A DNA stretch of 64,000 nt from Oscheius onirici (Eukaryota > Nematoda > Chromadorea > Rhabditida > Rhabditidae): contig OW051471.1 in NCBI GenBank assembly GCA_932521025.1, positions 4,712,001 to 4,776,000 on the forward strand, given 5' to 3'. This document shows, piece after piece, positions 9,420-21,015 of this stretch; position 1 is the stretch's first letter, and each line of letters starts with the position of its first letter. The translations under genes and the position numbers were made by a program. The notes below the pieces were generated by a model. The model had not been told where the DNA came from, ran no database searches, and saw only the letters and a list, made by a program, of their open reading frames with translations.

Positions 9420-11479
9420 ATGGAAGAAACCGTCAGACAGGTTCGTTCTTGTTTCTTTTTCTGTTATAAACCCTTTTCAGGGCTTTATTTGTCCGTTTTG
9501 CATGACGGACTTCGGCGACTTTCCTCGTCTTTCAGCTCATGTAGAGACATCTCATCCAGAACGAGGCGATGTAGATATCACAGACACCGTCGTTAAAAAC
9601 GTGAAGGATTTTCTGGATATAGCCAAAAAAGGCTTCAAGAAATTTGATGCTCGTTCTGTCGTCGACTTCTCTCAGGTTTTTCCTTTTCGTTATTACTGAT
9701 TGACTTTGTTTCTTTAGGTGAACGCGAGTGTAACAGATATGGTCAATTTGGCGACGGAAAAGGTTCAAGAAAGAAGTCTCAAAGCTCCTGAAAAGGCAAA
9801 ACCACCCAAGCCACCAGTTTTCCGACCGCATGTACTTATTCGACCAGTGATTGGTACCCTTTCTTACTATTATTTTAAAAAGTATGAAACTGTAGGAGTC
9901 ACCCGTCATCACAAGGAATACTTTGTGAAATGCCGCAATTCGTCGGTTAATGAAACAGCTGTTCTCACAAACACTCTGATTATTCGAATCGACCGACTCA
10001 TCAACGAATGTCCGTCTGATCAAACTAAGCGTAAAGGTAAGCTTATATCTCTTTTCACTTATTTTATTAGAATTTGAACGATCTGTTGTTCCGTGGACAT
10101 CTGACAGCGAATCGCCTGTGTGTCGCTGTTGTGCAGCCAAATTCGGATTGACGCGTCGAAGACATCATTGTCGTCTTTGCGGAAGAGTCATGTGCCACAA
10201 CTGCAGCCGACATCTCTCCTTCGTTTCAGCTCGTAAGAATTGTTTTCTTCGCTGACTCATGTCTTTCCAGGAAAACTGATCTGCCCTTCCCATGTTGTTC
10301 AATTGGATCAAGACGACGACGGAGAGGAACCAGTTTCCACTTCTCCATCTCATGGACAGAAGTTGCTGGAAGTTACGCAAAAGACGACGGAAAAAATGAA
10401 GATGCTCTTCGAAAGCACCGTCAGTCGGATGAGCGGAGACGGAACAGAAGTCAGTCTGGGCTCTCTTCTTCAACAGGTGTTGCCTCTGTTGTTTCGTGTT
10501 CACAGCCTCCCCTGTCCCCTTTTTGTCATTTTATAAACTCCCTTACCAATCTTATTTTAGGACGCCGAGGAAAACCTACGTGTTTGTCCCTCTTGTCTAC
10601 ATCATCTGACCAAAAGGGAACAAATGATGAAACAGTCTGTCGCTCCAGCAATCGTCGAACAGTACAATACATTGGATGAACTCATCACGGAGGTCACTTC
10701 ATTGGCTCCAAACTATGTTCGAATGGCCAGCAGCCTCAAGTGAGTCCATCTATTTATTCCTAGTCTCTTTTTTTTCTGCAGCAACGGAGAAACCATGTAC
10801 ACATTGAAGGCGGCTGATGAATTGAAGGGAACTTTGCTGCGAAAGCAGAAGGCGATTGACGATATCAGCCAAAAGATGCTTCTAGGAGATGGAGAACAGG
10901 GACCCAAAGAAATGCTCTTACGTCGAAATATCCGGATTATGGCCCAACAAACTCTCCAGGTGAGCTTTTCTCATTCTTTATTCAAAAAAAATATCAGAAC
11001 CTGATCGGCAGTTTGATTGCTCTACCATCAAAGGAACAATACGATATTCTGGTTCAAAAGCACAAGCAAGAAATTAGTCGTCAAATTGAAGAGAACCGTC
11101 GTCAGGCCATGAACGAGCTGCAGAATCCACTGAAACCGTCCAGTTCTATGCCAATCGTATCAGGAGTCACCTCAACCCAATCCAGTCCAAAACCGGCAGC
11201 TCGTCACATCGAGAGAAAAACGGCAGAGGAAGGATGGACTCCACAGGCCATGGTCAGTCACAATCCGTTCATGGAGGAAGCCGATCGTCAACATCCACTC
11301 AAAGAACAATGGGATAACATTAGAAGGTATATTTTTACTCTTTCTTTCTTAATATCTTTTCCAGCTACTTAGCACAAGCTGCCGCATCCGGTCGAACGGA
11401 CGAATTGGACATACTGGAACAGAATCTTCGCAATTTGGAAAGTGAAATGCGAAAAACTGGTCTCAATCCCCACGACTAA
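9420..11479 (+). CDS. rabs-5: Rabenosyn-5 (FYVE-finger Rab effector)
   Basis: An early-endosome tether and recycling factor that binds PI3P, Rab5/Rab4 and VPS45. After a 7-codon first exon comes an N-terminal C2H2 finger (ICPFCMTDF...HVETSH), then a FYVE domain at about 9.8-10.6 kb with the PI3P-binding signature RRRHHCRLCGRVMC and the closing pair CPSC (RVCPSCLHH). Helical Rab-binding-like regions follow, and an NPF motif (SHNPFMEE), which in the family recruits EH-domain proteins. A C-terminal helix (LDILEQNLRNLESEMRK) matches the Rab5-binding end. Roughly 520 residues, typical for the family. Introns are 38-60 nt. The start ATG lies in AATAATGG context; stop TAA at 11477. Confidence 0.93.
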
Positions 11480-11648
11480 CTTTTTTTCCTAGTCAGAATT
11501 AACATATCTGTCGCATATTATTCCCACGCTTACGGTTTCTTTTAGTGATAATTTATCGAGATTCTGTGATGTGCAATTTCGGTGCGTAATGTTTAAATTT
11601 TTCATTTTTAACAATAAATTGCAGTACTGGCTTGAAGAGTCTTTTATT

Positions 11649-12218
11649 TCAACTATGCATCAGGATAGCTGGAGCCGAGTCGGCCTTGTGAGAGATGCGA
11701 CGAGTTGGCGTCGGTTTCGTTTTCTCGATCTGGACGAGAGAGAAGGGATCGATGGTGATTGCGGAAGAACCCTTTTCCTGACTCTCTTCCGTTCCACTGA
11801 TCGTCATTTCCTTCTTTTGAGTATCAGTCATCTCTCTGATCAGAGAAGTCGGTTCAATCGTCTGGAGGATGGCGTTGACCCACTGACAGCCGTCCGCTCC
11901 TTTCAAAGCCATCATCAGCTTGCCGTATTCCATCTGGATCTCGACTACCGTATGTCCTTTGCTCTTCTCCAGAGAACTCTTGATTTTGACCGCTTCGTGA
12001 AGATTGACCACGTGTCCGACAGTTTCGGAGAAATAGATGAACAGATAGCCGGCACGGGTGAGGACGAGAGAACGCTCGACGATGCTACTGGTCCAACTGA
12101 AGACGAGACTCTTGCGTTTGATCAGAGTCAGAACTTGGCCGGAGATTGTCTTGGACTCATTCGGAATCTTGACTTGGCTTGGTAGAGGCATCTTCTTGCG
12201 GAACGTAGACATGGCCAT
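11649..12218 (-). CDS. PH-domain protein (intronless)
   Basis: A single uninterrupted frame of 189 codons. Residues 25-120 have the pleckstrin-homology pattern: SGQVLTLIKRKSLVFSWTSS as first strands, RSLVLTRAGYLFIYFSE, a K/E-rich loop, then the closing helix with its invariant Trp (DGCQWVNAILQ). PH domains bind phosphoinositides or proteins at membranes. The basic tail (KPTPTRRISHK) could be a phosphorylation or membrane site. It converges with rabenosyn-5: the two stops are 170 nt apart. No further domain is visible and the specific family is not recognised. Lack of introns is unusual next to its intron-rich neighbours. Confidence 0.75.
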   Translation of the reverse strand: MAMSTFRKKMPLPSQVKIPNESKTISGQVLTLIKRKSLVFSWTSSIVERSLVLTRAGYLFIYFSETVGHVVNLHEAVKIKSSLEKSKGHTVVEIQMEYGKLMMALKGADGCQWVNAILQTIEPTSLIREMTDTQKKEMTISGTEESQEKGSSAITIDPFSLVQIEKTKPTPTRRISHKADSAPAILMHS

Positions 12219-12338
12219 TAAAGTCAGTAGCGAGGTCGAATCACTCCAAGTGTTTTGTTTTTCTATTGTATTTTTGGATCTTTTAAAGGTTTCCTCTAAT
12301 TAGAACTCGTATCAATTGGTATTGTAATTTATTATGTC

Positions 12339-13431
12339 TCAAAAATAGAGTTTTGTAGCCAAAAGAATCAAATGAAGAGAAAGAGACGACCCGGACGATG
12401 CAATGACCAGATCTATCCAGTCGGCATAGGCAGAAACCCGGGTATAAACACCTGGATACTGCTTCTGGTTCAACATTCCCACCAAACCAGAGGCTCCGAA
12501 AGACGTTATTCCTACCTGAAAGAAGTTGAAAACAAGAATAGGGAAAAGTACCTGAACGAGTCGTCCGAACTTGTCTCTGACCAGAAGTGGCCCTCCGCTG
12601 TCTCCCGAAGAGGTCCCTTTCATGACATCTCCGGCACACAATTGTTTATTTGTAAGTAGCACTGTTCCGAGAGAAAGTCGTCTCCATTCCGTACTATTTG
12701 AAAATTTATCGAAATAGAAAAAAACAACAAGAGAAAACCTGCACTCTGCTATGGGGATGATGGGAACATCAGTGGTCAAAAGTTGATCACTTTTGGCTAG
12801 AAAGATACTTGTTCCCAATTTGTTCAATGTCGTGTTCACTACAAATCTTTTTCCTTTTTAATTTAAAAACAAACCAATATGAAGACCGAATCCCGAGACG
12901 AGGCCATTTCCAACAGTCAGGGAAGAATCTGTTCTTGCTAGACAGACGGCTGTTGTTCCCCGATTAAACAGCGAGTGTTTGACCTCCAGAATGGCTATAT
13001 CGTTGGCTATTGTGACCTCATTGAAATCGGGATGACTCCAGAACCTGGTCACTTTGAGAGTATGTTCTGGTTGATTGATCGAGGACAGCCCCATCAGAAC
13101 ATAGAGACTGCTCGGATTCAGTCTGGTTCATTCTAATCATAAATTGCAATTGACCTACCCTGTGCAATGAGCTGCCGTCAAAACTCGATATTCATCTAGA
13201 ACTGTCCCTCCACATAGCATCCCGTAGCCATCACCAGTAAGAGAAACTACCGCCACTTGGAAAGTAAAGTTTCTGAATTGAATCTTCTTCGAAAATGTTT
13301 CCTACTCACTTATCGGAAGTGATTTTGCCTCCAATAATCTTCGGACTTACGAGAGGTGGCGGTTCATTACACCATTCGATAGAAAAACTAGAATTTATAG
13401 AGAAAAAAAGGAGAAAGCCAACACGAGACAT
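12339..13431 (-). CDS. Secreted chymotrypsin-fold serine protease with hydrophobic C-terminus
   Basis: An S1 peptidase. A signal peptide (MSRVGFLLFFSIN) precedes the activation site SPK/IIGG. Catalytic His is in LTAAHC, Asp in ANDIAILEV and Ser in SSGDSGGP, so the enzyme should be active. The S1 pocket is atypical: six residues before the catalytic Ser is Gly rather than Asp, and the usual Cys at position 191 is Ser; its partner Cys220 is also absent, so this disulfide has been lost as a pair. The C-terminus ends SSGSSLSLHLILLATKLYF, a hydrophobic tail that could be a GPI-anchor signal or membrane anchor. About six exons with introns of 36-50 nt. The start at 13431 is chosen for the signal peptide. 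Confidence 0.88.
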
Positions 13432-13526
13432 TTGAGGCTTATCTACAAGGGCAGATAACAAGTCAAAACAGAAGGGTTTAGGTTGACGGGTCAAGACAGG
13501 AAGTTCTCTTGGAAGAGTCTTCAGTT

Positions 13527-14111
13527 ATGACGATGTTGCTCTTCTGTGCGGCTCTTGTGTCTCTTCTCCCCGTCGTCTTTTCTACCGAAGAATCTGTTGA
13601 GACGACGACGCAAGCAGTGGAGACGAGTTCGAAGGAAGAAGAAGGAGCCGGCTATGGCTGGATCGCTGTCATCGTTGCTCTCATCGTTCTCGTCATCGTT
13701 GTCGGAATCGCTACGTTTGTCTGCTACAGAAGGAAGATGCTATGTTTCAAAGAGAAGAAGAAGAAGGAAGTGACCAAGAAACAAAAGACTCCGTCCGTCA
13801 AATCGAACAAGACTTCGACGACGAGTTCGAAGACGAACAAGAGTAAGAAGAGAAAAGAGTACAGAAAGAGTAGAAAGGCGATGGTCGAAGAGAAGAAGAA
13901 GAGTCGGGAGAAGTCGAAGGAAGAGTCGGAGAAGAAGAAGGAAGAACCGGAAAAGAAGAAAGAAGAAGGACCTATTCAGATGGAAAGCAGTTCGGATGAC
14001 ACCAAACACATAGATGAGAAGATGACTTCCATTGGCGGACATTGGCATGTCGTAGACGAGATCGATCCATCCGAGTTCAGCTTCAACATCTCCTCCATTT
14101 CTGGGATCTAG
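13527..14111 (+). CDS. Type I membrane protein with Lys/Glu-rich cytoplasmic tail (intronless)
   Basis: A single exon of 194 codons. It has a signal peptide (MTMLLFCAALVSLLPVVFS), a short Thr/Glu-rich outside segment, a transmembrane helix (GWIAVIVALIVLVIVVGIATF), then about 125 residues dominated by Lys, Glu and Ser (KKKEVTKKQK; EKKKEEPEKKKEEG) and a more ordered end (GGHWHVVDEIDPSEFSF). The start is placed at the ATG two bases after TCTTCAG, a likely trans-splice acceptor. No known domain. The conserved-looking last 25 residues may be the functional part. It is divergent from the protease and convergent with DCAF1 (stop to stop about 100 nt). Confidence 0.75.
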   Translation: MTMLLFCAALVSLLPVVFSTEESVETTTQAVETSSKEEEGAGYGWIAVIVALIVLVIVVGIATFVCYRRKMLCFKEKKKKEVTKKQKTPSVKSNKTSTTSSKTNKSKKRKEYRKSRKAMVEEKKKSREKSKEESEKKKEEPEKKKEEGPIQMESSSDDTKHIDEKMTSIGGHWHVVDEIDPSEFSFNISSISGI

Positions 14112-14209
14112 TAGGCCATTTTGCAGTTGATAAAGTGCGCTGCTTTGAAACAGAATTTTAATGAGGGGCACAAACAGAACAAAATATACAGGCTATGGAA
14201 TGAAAAAGG

Positions 14210-17200
14210 CTAATTATTTCCACCGGTATCGTTATGACGACGTTTTTGTCTGCGGATTTGCGGGTTCAAAGCAACTGTACTCGTCGAAGGGTGCTCCATC
14301 TCTTCTCGTGGCCTGAATAAGAAATTATTGCTTATTAATTTTAAAAAAACTAACTCGAAGCTGTCGTCGTGAGGATCTTCCTCGTCTGATTCGGGTAGAT
14401 CGACATTCGGAGGATCATTTTCATTTTCTGAATATCTATGTTTTGTTACAAAACATAAAATACCATGATAGTGTTCTCCGGAAGCCGTTTCCCAGCCTTC
14501 ACTATCGTCGTCATCAAAGTCGCTGTATCCATGATCTTCGTCGTCTTCATCTTCTTCGTCGGTCATGCTCGATTCCGAAGTACTGCCTCTCTCAAAGTTG
14601 TGAAGTGCTCCAAAGACACCAATGTCCTCGCCGTCTAGACTGTCACTTGACACGCTATCCGAAGAGTCGTCATCATCGTCGTCGTGCTCATTTCCGCGGT
14701 TATCGCCATCGTCGTTGTCCTCTTCGTCTTCCGCTTCATCGTCTTCGGCCATTCGCTTCTTGCCGACATCGAATAGTCGAATTGTGCTGGATTCCGTGTC
14801 GAGGAAGTCACGTTCCGTTTTGCGTTCAATTACAGCCAGTTGGTGGTCACCATGAGAGCAAGCAATGGCCAAAATGTTTCGTTTTGTATCCACCGTTGTG
14901 ATCACCTGCAAATCAAATAGTCGCTTGAATTTGGGTAAAAGAAAAATCTGACCGAGTAGTCTTTGGAATCGAATGTCCTGAACGAAGCTGCGAAAGTGTT
15001 GTGACCATCATCTTCGAGGTACGTCGTAGCGTAAATAATGTTCTAGAGATACTAAATTAGTAAGTAACTTAAGAATAAGCTTACTCCAGTTGAATTGAAC
15101 TTGACGTCGCACATATCCAAAGCGGGAATGGTATGAAGCAATCGGAATGTACGAAGATCCCACTAAATTGCATGTTAGAAGGCAAATGGGAAACAAACTG
15201 ACCACTTCCGAGTTGACAATGATTTCGTTACCATGAGGATGAAAGACTCCGCCGTTGGTGAGATTCATTTTATCCAAAACATGGATAGGTTTGGCCGCCT
15301 CTCGAACATCCCACACTATTCCGTCGTTGAGAATGAGCAGATCATCGGGCGAAAAACTGGCAACATTTTGACGATACTTCAAGGCGATTTCCTTTTCGCA
15401 CTGGTAAAGGCAAATCAGACGTCCGGTTTCCGCGTCGTATACCTAAACACATAAGTATTACCTAGTCGAGAAGACTAAAAAGCTACCGTAGTCCTTCCGA
15501 AAGTGTCGGATGTTCCCACGATTTTATCGTGATTCAGATTCGAAAACTTCAGTCTGCGCTCATCAGCAAAGTCGTAACAGTGTTCTTGGGTCTCTCGGAG
15601 TCTCCAGAGAGCCGAAAGAGGCCGAATGAACGAGGAAGAAGTGAGCAACATAGATCCATCGCTCGACGGCTCGATTGCAGTCACTCCGCTCGAATGACAG
15701 ACGGTGTGAGAATCCTCATTCCCGGTTTCGACATTTATCCAAAAGACATCTCCGTTGAACATTCCCACGATCAGATGCTCGTCGTCTACGGAAAATGCAC
15801 AACTCACGTACATCTCATCTTGTTCAGGGAAACTTTTCGCCGGTCGGAAACGACTGAATGCGTACTTCTCATCTTGGAAAACCGAGGTTCTTCTGAATAA
15901 GGGAATATATAAGAAAATAGGAAAATTTACAAATCGTGAGGACGCCGGAAACTCCGCTCGTTGAATCGTTTGACGATGTTGTAGGAGACGCTATCGTATG
16001 ATCTAGGTTCCGGACACTGATGAGGGAAGAAGAGGGAAAACGGTGGACAAGTGGTGACCGGATTAGCACAATTCGTGTGCTGCTGCCTGAAAAGAGAGGT
16101 ATGAAGACAACAGAATAATAAACCTGAAGTAGTCTGTGACAATTCCATCCAATCCTTTGAACGGCTGAATCTTCTTAGTCGCTCCATGACTGAATATCGT
16201 CTTGGCCGTTCCGGGCGTTTTCAGAACTAGTCGTCGATTGATTGGAGTCTTGGTTCGAACAGGTCTTCTCGGAGTGTTGACATTGGAATAAAGAGAGGCG
16301 GAAGAAGTGGGCACAGTGACTTCTTCACTGCTCGAAAAAGAAACGCTCGGCTGAAAGAATATTATTCTGTAACAAAAAAAGAGACAATTACCAAGGGTTG
16401 GAGTTTTGCTGGAGTCATAAGTCTGCTGGCAGGAACATCCGGTAGGTCGGCTTCTTTGATCAGTTCTGCCGCCGTTTTACCGAGTCCTTTTTTGACAAGA
16501 TGGCCGTGAATCAACTGTAGAAGTTCTTTCTCGTTGTATGTGATGTGAGTATTTGAAACAACGTAGGATTTCCAAAGACGTTCCTAAACCTTCTTTTTCA
16601 ATAAAAAAAATGTTAAGGGCACCTGAGTGAGATCTCTGGGGTCGGGAATCCGGTCGTTGATAGGTCTTTGAGTCACAGCTTCGATGAGTTCTTTGGCCGA
16701 CTGACAGAACCTCGTATGCTCTGGCTTCTTGTCTTGAGCTACGGGTATTTTCATGAATCCTTGAAGTTCATTGTTGGCAATAAGTGGCAGCAAAGAGAAG
16801 ATTTGACGAATGGCTTCACATCGCGATAGTCCAAACATGCATCGACAGCTCAAGTCTCGAAGACGGTCAGCCTCGAGAGCCGGTGTGGTTTGTCGGACAA
16901 TGTGGTTCAAAATCTGCACATTTTTACAATAAAGTTCAAAATAAAAACGTACCATGATAATGTTGTGATTCCTTAGACAAGCCCAGACTTTTTTGTCAGT
17001 TTCATTGAGCTCTGTGCTCACCAATTTCGACTTTTTGACATCAAGCCTCAAGGAGCCCTTGTTGATGTGATTATTCTGGACACAATTCAAGATGATCTTC
17101 AAGGCGTGTGTCTGGACGGCTTCTTCTTCGTACCAATCTCCTTCTGCGATGTTCAGCAAGATTCTAAAACCATTTCCGTATTTGAATAAATAATTAAAAA

Positions 17201-20200
17201 ACTGACTTGTAGCCAATAAGTTTGGAATTGCCACTGATTTCGCAGAGATCTTCACGAACTTTCGGCACAGCTGTGCACAAAAAGAGGACCTCCAGCGTGT
17301 TCCTGATCATTTCATTTCTAAATATAGATTTATTTTATTTAGAAAAACTCATACCTTCCACTGCCAGCATTCCAATCCATCATATTCTCCAAAATGCTGA
17401 GCATCGTCTTGACCAATCCTAGTTCACGAGCCGCTTCGACAACTTTCCATCCTGATGGGGAAACTTTCAGCATCGCTGTCAGCACTTCTACGGCCAAGTC
17501 GTACGGCTCTTCTTTGAGATCCATCATTTTGTACTGAGGGAGAGTATCGGTCGTCATTTTGAGCAGTTGTGGCAGTCCTTTGCATACTTTCTTCAGATGT
17601 TCCAACTTGACGTACATATGTGCTTCAATATAACTGAATGAGACACTCTAATTGAGTAGAACGGAAAGCAAACCTTCTAAAAGAGGCTGAAGCATTTCTG
17701 ACAGACTGGACACTCGTATGCAGCATTTCGTCAGAAAGGCCATCCGTGATTTGGGGATCCAATAAAATGCCTAATGTGGATATCTAAGCAAAATTTGAGA
17801 TAAATCAAAATACAACATACGTAGTTGTACAGTTTTCTGAGACCGTCGCGTTGGTCAAATCGATGTAGAATAGCTTTGTAGAAGAAGGCATGAGTGAAGA
17901 ACATTGCCGCACTGGCCATTCCGCTCTCATAGCTGTGTTCAATACACCACAAGGCGTAGCTGAAAATATCTTGTTAGAAAAGGTGAAAAAAAATGATACA
18001 AACTTGACCAAATCGTCCAGAACGGCTCCATCCAACTGGCAGACTTTTTCCATGACTTCTTCGTTGTAAGAGAGATAGTAGAGGCAAGTAATGACTCCCA
18101 CGGAAGCCATACAAAGACGGGGAACTTTCAGAAGAAGCTGAACACCTCCGAGAGCAACAAATTCTAGCGCAAATTTGCGGTGAACCAGAAGGGAAGTTAG
18201 GTACTGAAATTGAATATTTTTAATGCGTAAAAAACCGACCCTAAGAGCATCAAAAGTGAAGCGGACATCACGGGTATTCTCCAGATTAATGTAGTAAAGA
18301 ATTAGATCCATGGATTTGCCTTCAAGAGCAAGTGAAAGAAGCTGAAAGAATAAAAGTTACTAGAAGAAGAAAACGGTGCCCGTAGTCAAGTGGATAGGAT
18401 GAGTCTATGAAGAAAGCGATCGCAAGTTCAATCCCGGGTGCTAGTACACGAAGGTAGTCTACCCTGGCATCTCTCGCCAGTAGCCTAGCCTATCCCGGTC
18501 CAACTAACACTGGAGAAGCTCAGATCGTAACCCTCCACTCGCATCTACCGCCATAAGAAGCGTACTTTCACCACACGGAACCCCCCGTAGATCAACGTGA
18601 ATAAACCCTTTTTAAAGAAGAAGAAAAGCTAACGTCTTGGTACTCTCCCGTAGGTCCTAGGAACTGCAGAATGAGTCGTTGATGCATCTCCAAGGTCAAA
18701 GGAAAGACCTTATTCTTTCCAATGACATAAGGCTGTAGTCGACTCCAACAACTGTTGCTGCTTTCGAGGTCGTGCAGTGATCCGAATGACGGGATCTGAA
18801 TGTTTGTCTTGGGTAAAAAAGGCATAAAACTAACAAGTTTCATCTTTTTTGTGGGCGGAGAACTGGGTGAATTTGATTGAGATTTGGGTCTGATTCTCAT
18901 AGGCTGCGTCGATCCGCCGAGGCCTATGATAGGTTCATTTGATCCCTCCATGTCTTTGTAGATGATAGTTTCGTCATCTTTCGTAAGAGAATCGGGACTT
19001 TGCGATGTAGTTTCGTGGTTCAGATCGATTCCGGAAAAAGGACCAGGCGAGTTCGGTTCCGGTGTATTGGCTGTTATGGGCGTGTTGTTTTCTGACTGAC
19101 GTTCAACTACCATTCTGTCCTGAAACTAGTATTTTATTATTTGTAAAAATCGGCTGCGAAAGGAATTGATTTGAATTCTATAAAAACATGGCAGACCGAT
19201 TGGATAAAAGACTTTCAAGATAATAGGGATTTTTAGTTCTAATGTTCCAACACGCCACACTTTGCCAATGAGTAATCAAACCAGAGAAGTGCGGAAACAG
19301 CAAAAAAAAGTTTCCGCGGAAATTCCGTGGGTCCAAAAAAAATTTCCGCGTCCGGGGAAAAAAACGGAAATTTTTGTTTTGCCCTAATTTAACTCATTTT
19401 TTGCTTTCTAACAACGCTTCAACGTGTAGAACAACTCAGAAAAGAATTCGATGAATTATGACACTACCAGATAGCTCCGGACACTCGCTTTCCCTACTGT
19501 TTTCTGCTTTAGATTATCTTTTGCATATAGATATATGAAACTTTTTTCCGCGGAAAAAATATTTCCGCACATCTCTGAATCAAACTAAATAAGGAAAAAC
19601 GGAACCTTGAGCTCGTTAAGTCTTCTGAGAGCGATACTGATGAGTTGAGCGTTCAGATTGCGATATTTGGAGGCGTTGTCTTGTACTTCTAAAGCGGAAG
19701 AAAGAAGTCCCATCGAGTACGCTTGAAGTGTTTCATTCTCCGAATTCTTGGCCCAGTCGAAAAGTCGTGGTACGAAATCTTCTGGTTCCTAAAAAAATAA
19801 TTTTTTGAAACTGAATGGTGGAGAAATTACGCTGAAAACTACTTCCGAGTCGAGACCAGGAACACAAGCTAATAAGAGTCTAGCGGCGGCTATGCAGACT
19901 TCTACGTTGTCCCTACTTGAAAGATATGAGATAACCAACTGAAACGAAATGTTAGACTAACAAAGAGGCAAACAATCCTTGTTCATAAAATCATCCCGTT
20001 TGAAGAGTGTTTTTAGTAAGTTTCCGTAAGGAGCATGCGGATGAGTTCTTACTGGATGCCGATCATCAAGAGGATCTGGATCCATTTTGAGGAAATTATC
20101 CGAGGCAGACTCCATCATTTCAGCCAGTCTAAACAAGGACATTTTGAAAGATCTTTCAAGGAAAAACGAACACCGTGAGCGTTGGAATGGGATTGAATTC

Positions 20201-20356
20201 GGCCCTAGATTGTTGAGAAGACCATTCATCGAGCGTTCCTTGGAGATCATCAACTTCTGTGAATCTGAAGACTCCTTCGGAGCTTGCTCTTGGCCGGGCG
20301 GCTGTGCTTCTTGTGACGTACTGGTAGTCGTCGGGATGAAACATTTCGTCGTTCAT
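14210..20356 (-). CDS. dcaf-1: DCAF1 (VprBP), CUL4-DDB1 substrate receptor
   Basis: Substrate receptor of the CRL4 ubiquitin ligase. The N-terminus has the family signature [20 protein letters not shown] followed by FKRDDFMN (19.97-20.1 kb). An armadillo-like helical region runs over 16.6-20.0 kb (e.g. [18 protein letters not shown]). A LisH motif lies at about 16.4-16.5 kb ([21 protein letters not shown]), then a [15 protein letters not shown] motif and a WD40 propeller at 14.9-15.9 kb. Both DDB1-contact WDxR motifs are present (DGIVWDVRE and, across an intron, WDLRTFRLL). The C-terminal tail is highly acidic ([20 protein letters not shown]), as in orthologues. Start ATG 20356 follows TGATTTTAG by 11 nt. 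It is divergent from the bL36m gene with a gap of about 220 nt. One intron holds a SINE, another a MITE-like repeat. Confidence 0.95.
18374..18615 (+). mobile_element. tRNA-derived SINE in a DCAF1 intron
   Basis: The insertion is bracketed by a perfect 12-nt duplication, AGAAGAAGAAAA (18362-18373 and 18616-18627). Its head carries pol III promoter boxes: A box TAGTCAAGTGG at 18383-18393 and B box GTTCAATCC at 18426-18434, spaced as in a tRNA gene. The 180-nt body that follows has no frame and ends in AATAAACCC plus a T run. The host intron (18342-18633, 292 nt) would be about 40-50 nt without it. The element lies in antisense to the gene. Confidence 0.85.
19283..19576. mobile_element. MITE-like element with 40-nt terminal inverted repeats in a DCAF1 intron
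   Basis: The left end AGAGAAGTGCGGAAA and right end TTTCCGCACATCTCT are complementary with one mismatch, followed inward by TTTCCGCGGAAA on both sides. The interior is A/T-rich with no frame. It lies in the long intron between the exons ending near 19113 and starting near 19600. Confidence 0.7.
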
Positions 20357-20579
20357 CTTTATTTGTTCTAAAATCACTGTTGTTTATAGAAAAATCGAAA
20401 CACAGATGATAAAGAAACTGAAAAAGAAACAATGCGAAAAGCAAAGTAATTTTGGGACTCTTACAACGAAAAAGCGCGTGTGCTCAAAAATTGGAAATTT
20501 CTTCCTCCATTTCTCTCAATTTTTAATCTTTTCTGTTTCTTCTTTTTATGAAAAAAGGCCAAACGAAGTTTTCAGAAAT

Positions 20580-20858
20580 ATGCTGGCCACTTTCTTTAAT
20601 CGTATTACAACCAGCAGTTACAGCATAGCAAGAAGATTCCTTCTGCCAAGAACTCCCATACAAGAATCCACGGCTAGTTTCAAAGTAAATTGGAATGTTT
20701 TCTCCCCGTAGGATCAAATTTTTCAGGTAAAGTCTCGACTGAAGCTTCGTTGTCGCAGCTGCTATTTTGTTCGCGTAGATGGTCGTCTTCATGTGGAGTG
20801 TAACGAACACCCACGACACAAACAGCGAGAAATCTTTAATGTAAAGACGCTCTGGTAG
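20580..20858 (+). CDS. mrpl-36: Mitochondrial ribosomal protein bL36m
   Basis: Two exons (20580-20684 and 20727-20858, intron 42 nt) encode 78 residues. The first 35 look like a mitochondrial targeting peptide: few acidic residues, with Arg, Ser and Thr and hydrophobics ([17 protein letters not shown]). The rest matches bL36: [20 protein letters not shown], then [14 protein letters not shown], giving the zinc ligands C-x2-C and C-x4-H. bL36 sits in the large subunit near the peptidyl-transferase/GTPase region. The ATG follows GTTTTCAGAAAT, a likely trans-splice acceptor. It is head-to-head with DCAF1. Confidence 0.93.
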
Positions 20859-21015
20859 ATACGATTAGTCTAGTTTGTTCGTTTTTGTTATTTCATTCTA
20901 TTCGACAGATAAATATGCAAGCGTAGATTGTTTCCTTTTACTGGCTGTCTCGAATGTTTCACGCAACAGAAAACAAACAATTCAGAATCTCATTTATTTG
21001 ATGACAAGTGAAACG

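Noticed and set aside
14443..14901. Plus-strand Arg/His/Ser-rich frames at 14.4-14.9 kb
   Set aside because: They are antisense shadows of the acidic tail of DCAF1.
18374..18445. A tRNA gene
   Set aside because: The pol III boxes are present but the cloverleaf stems do not pair properly, and the unit continues into a longer body flanked by a target duplication, so it is a SINE head.
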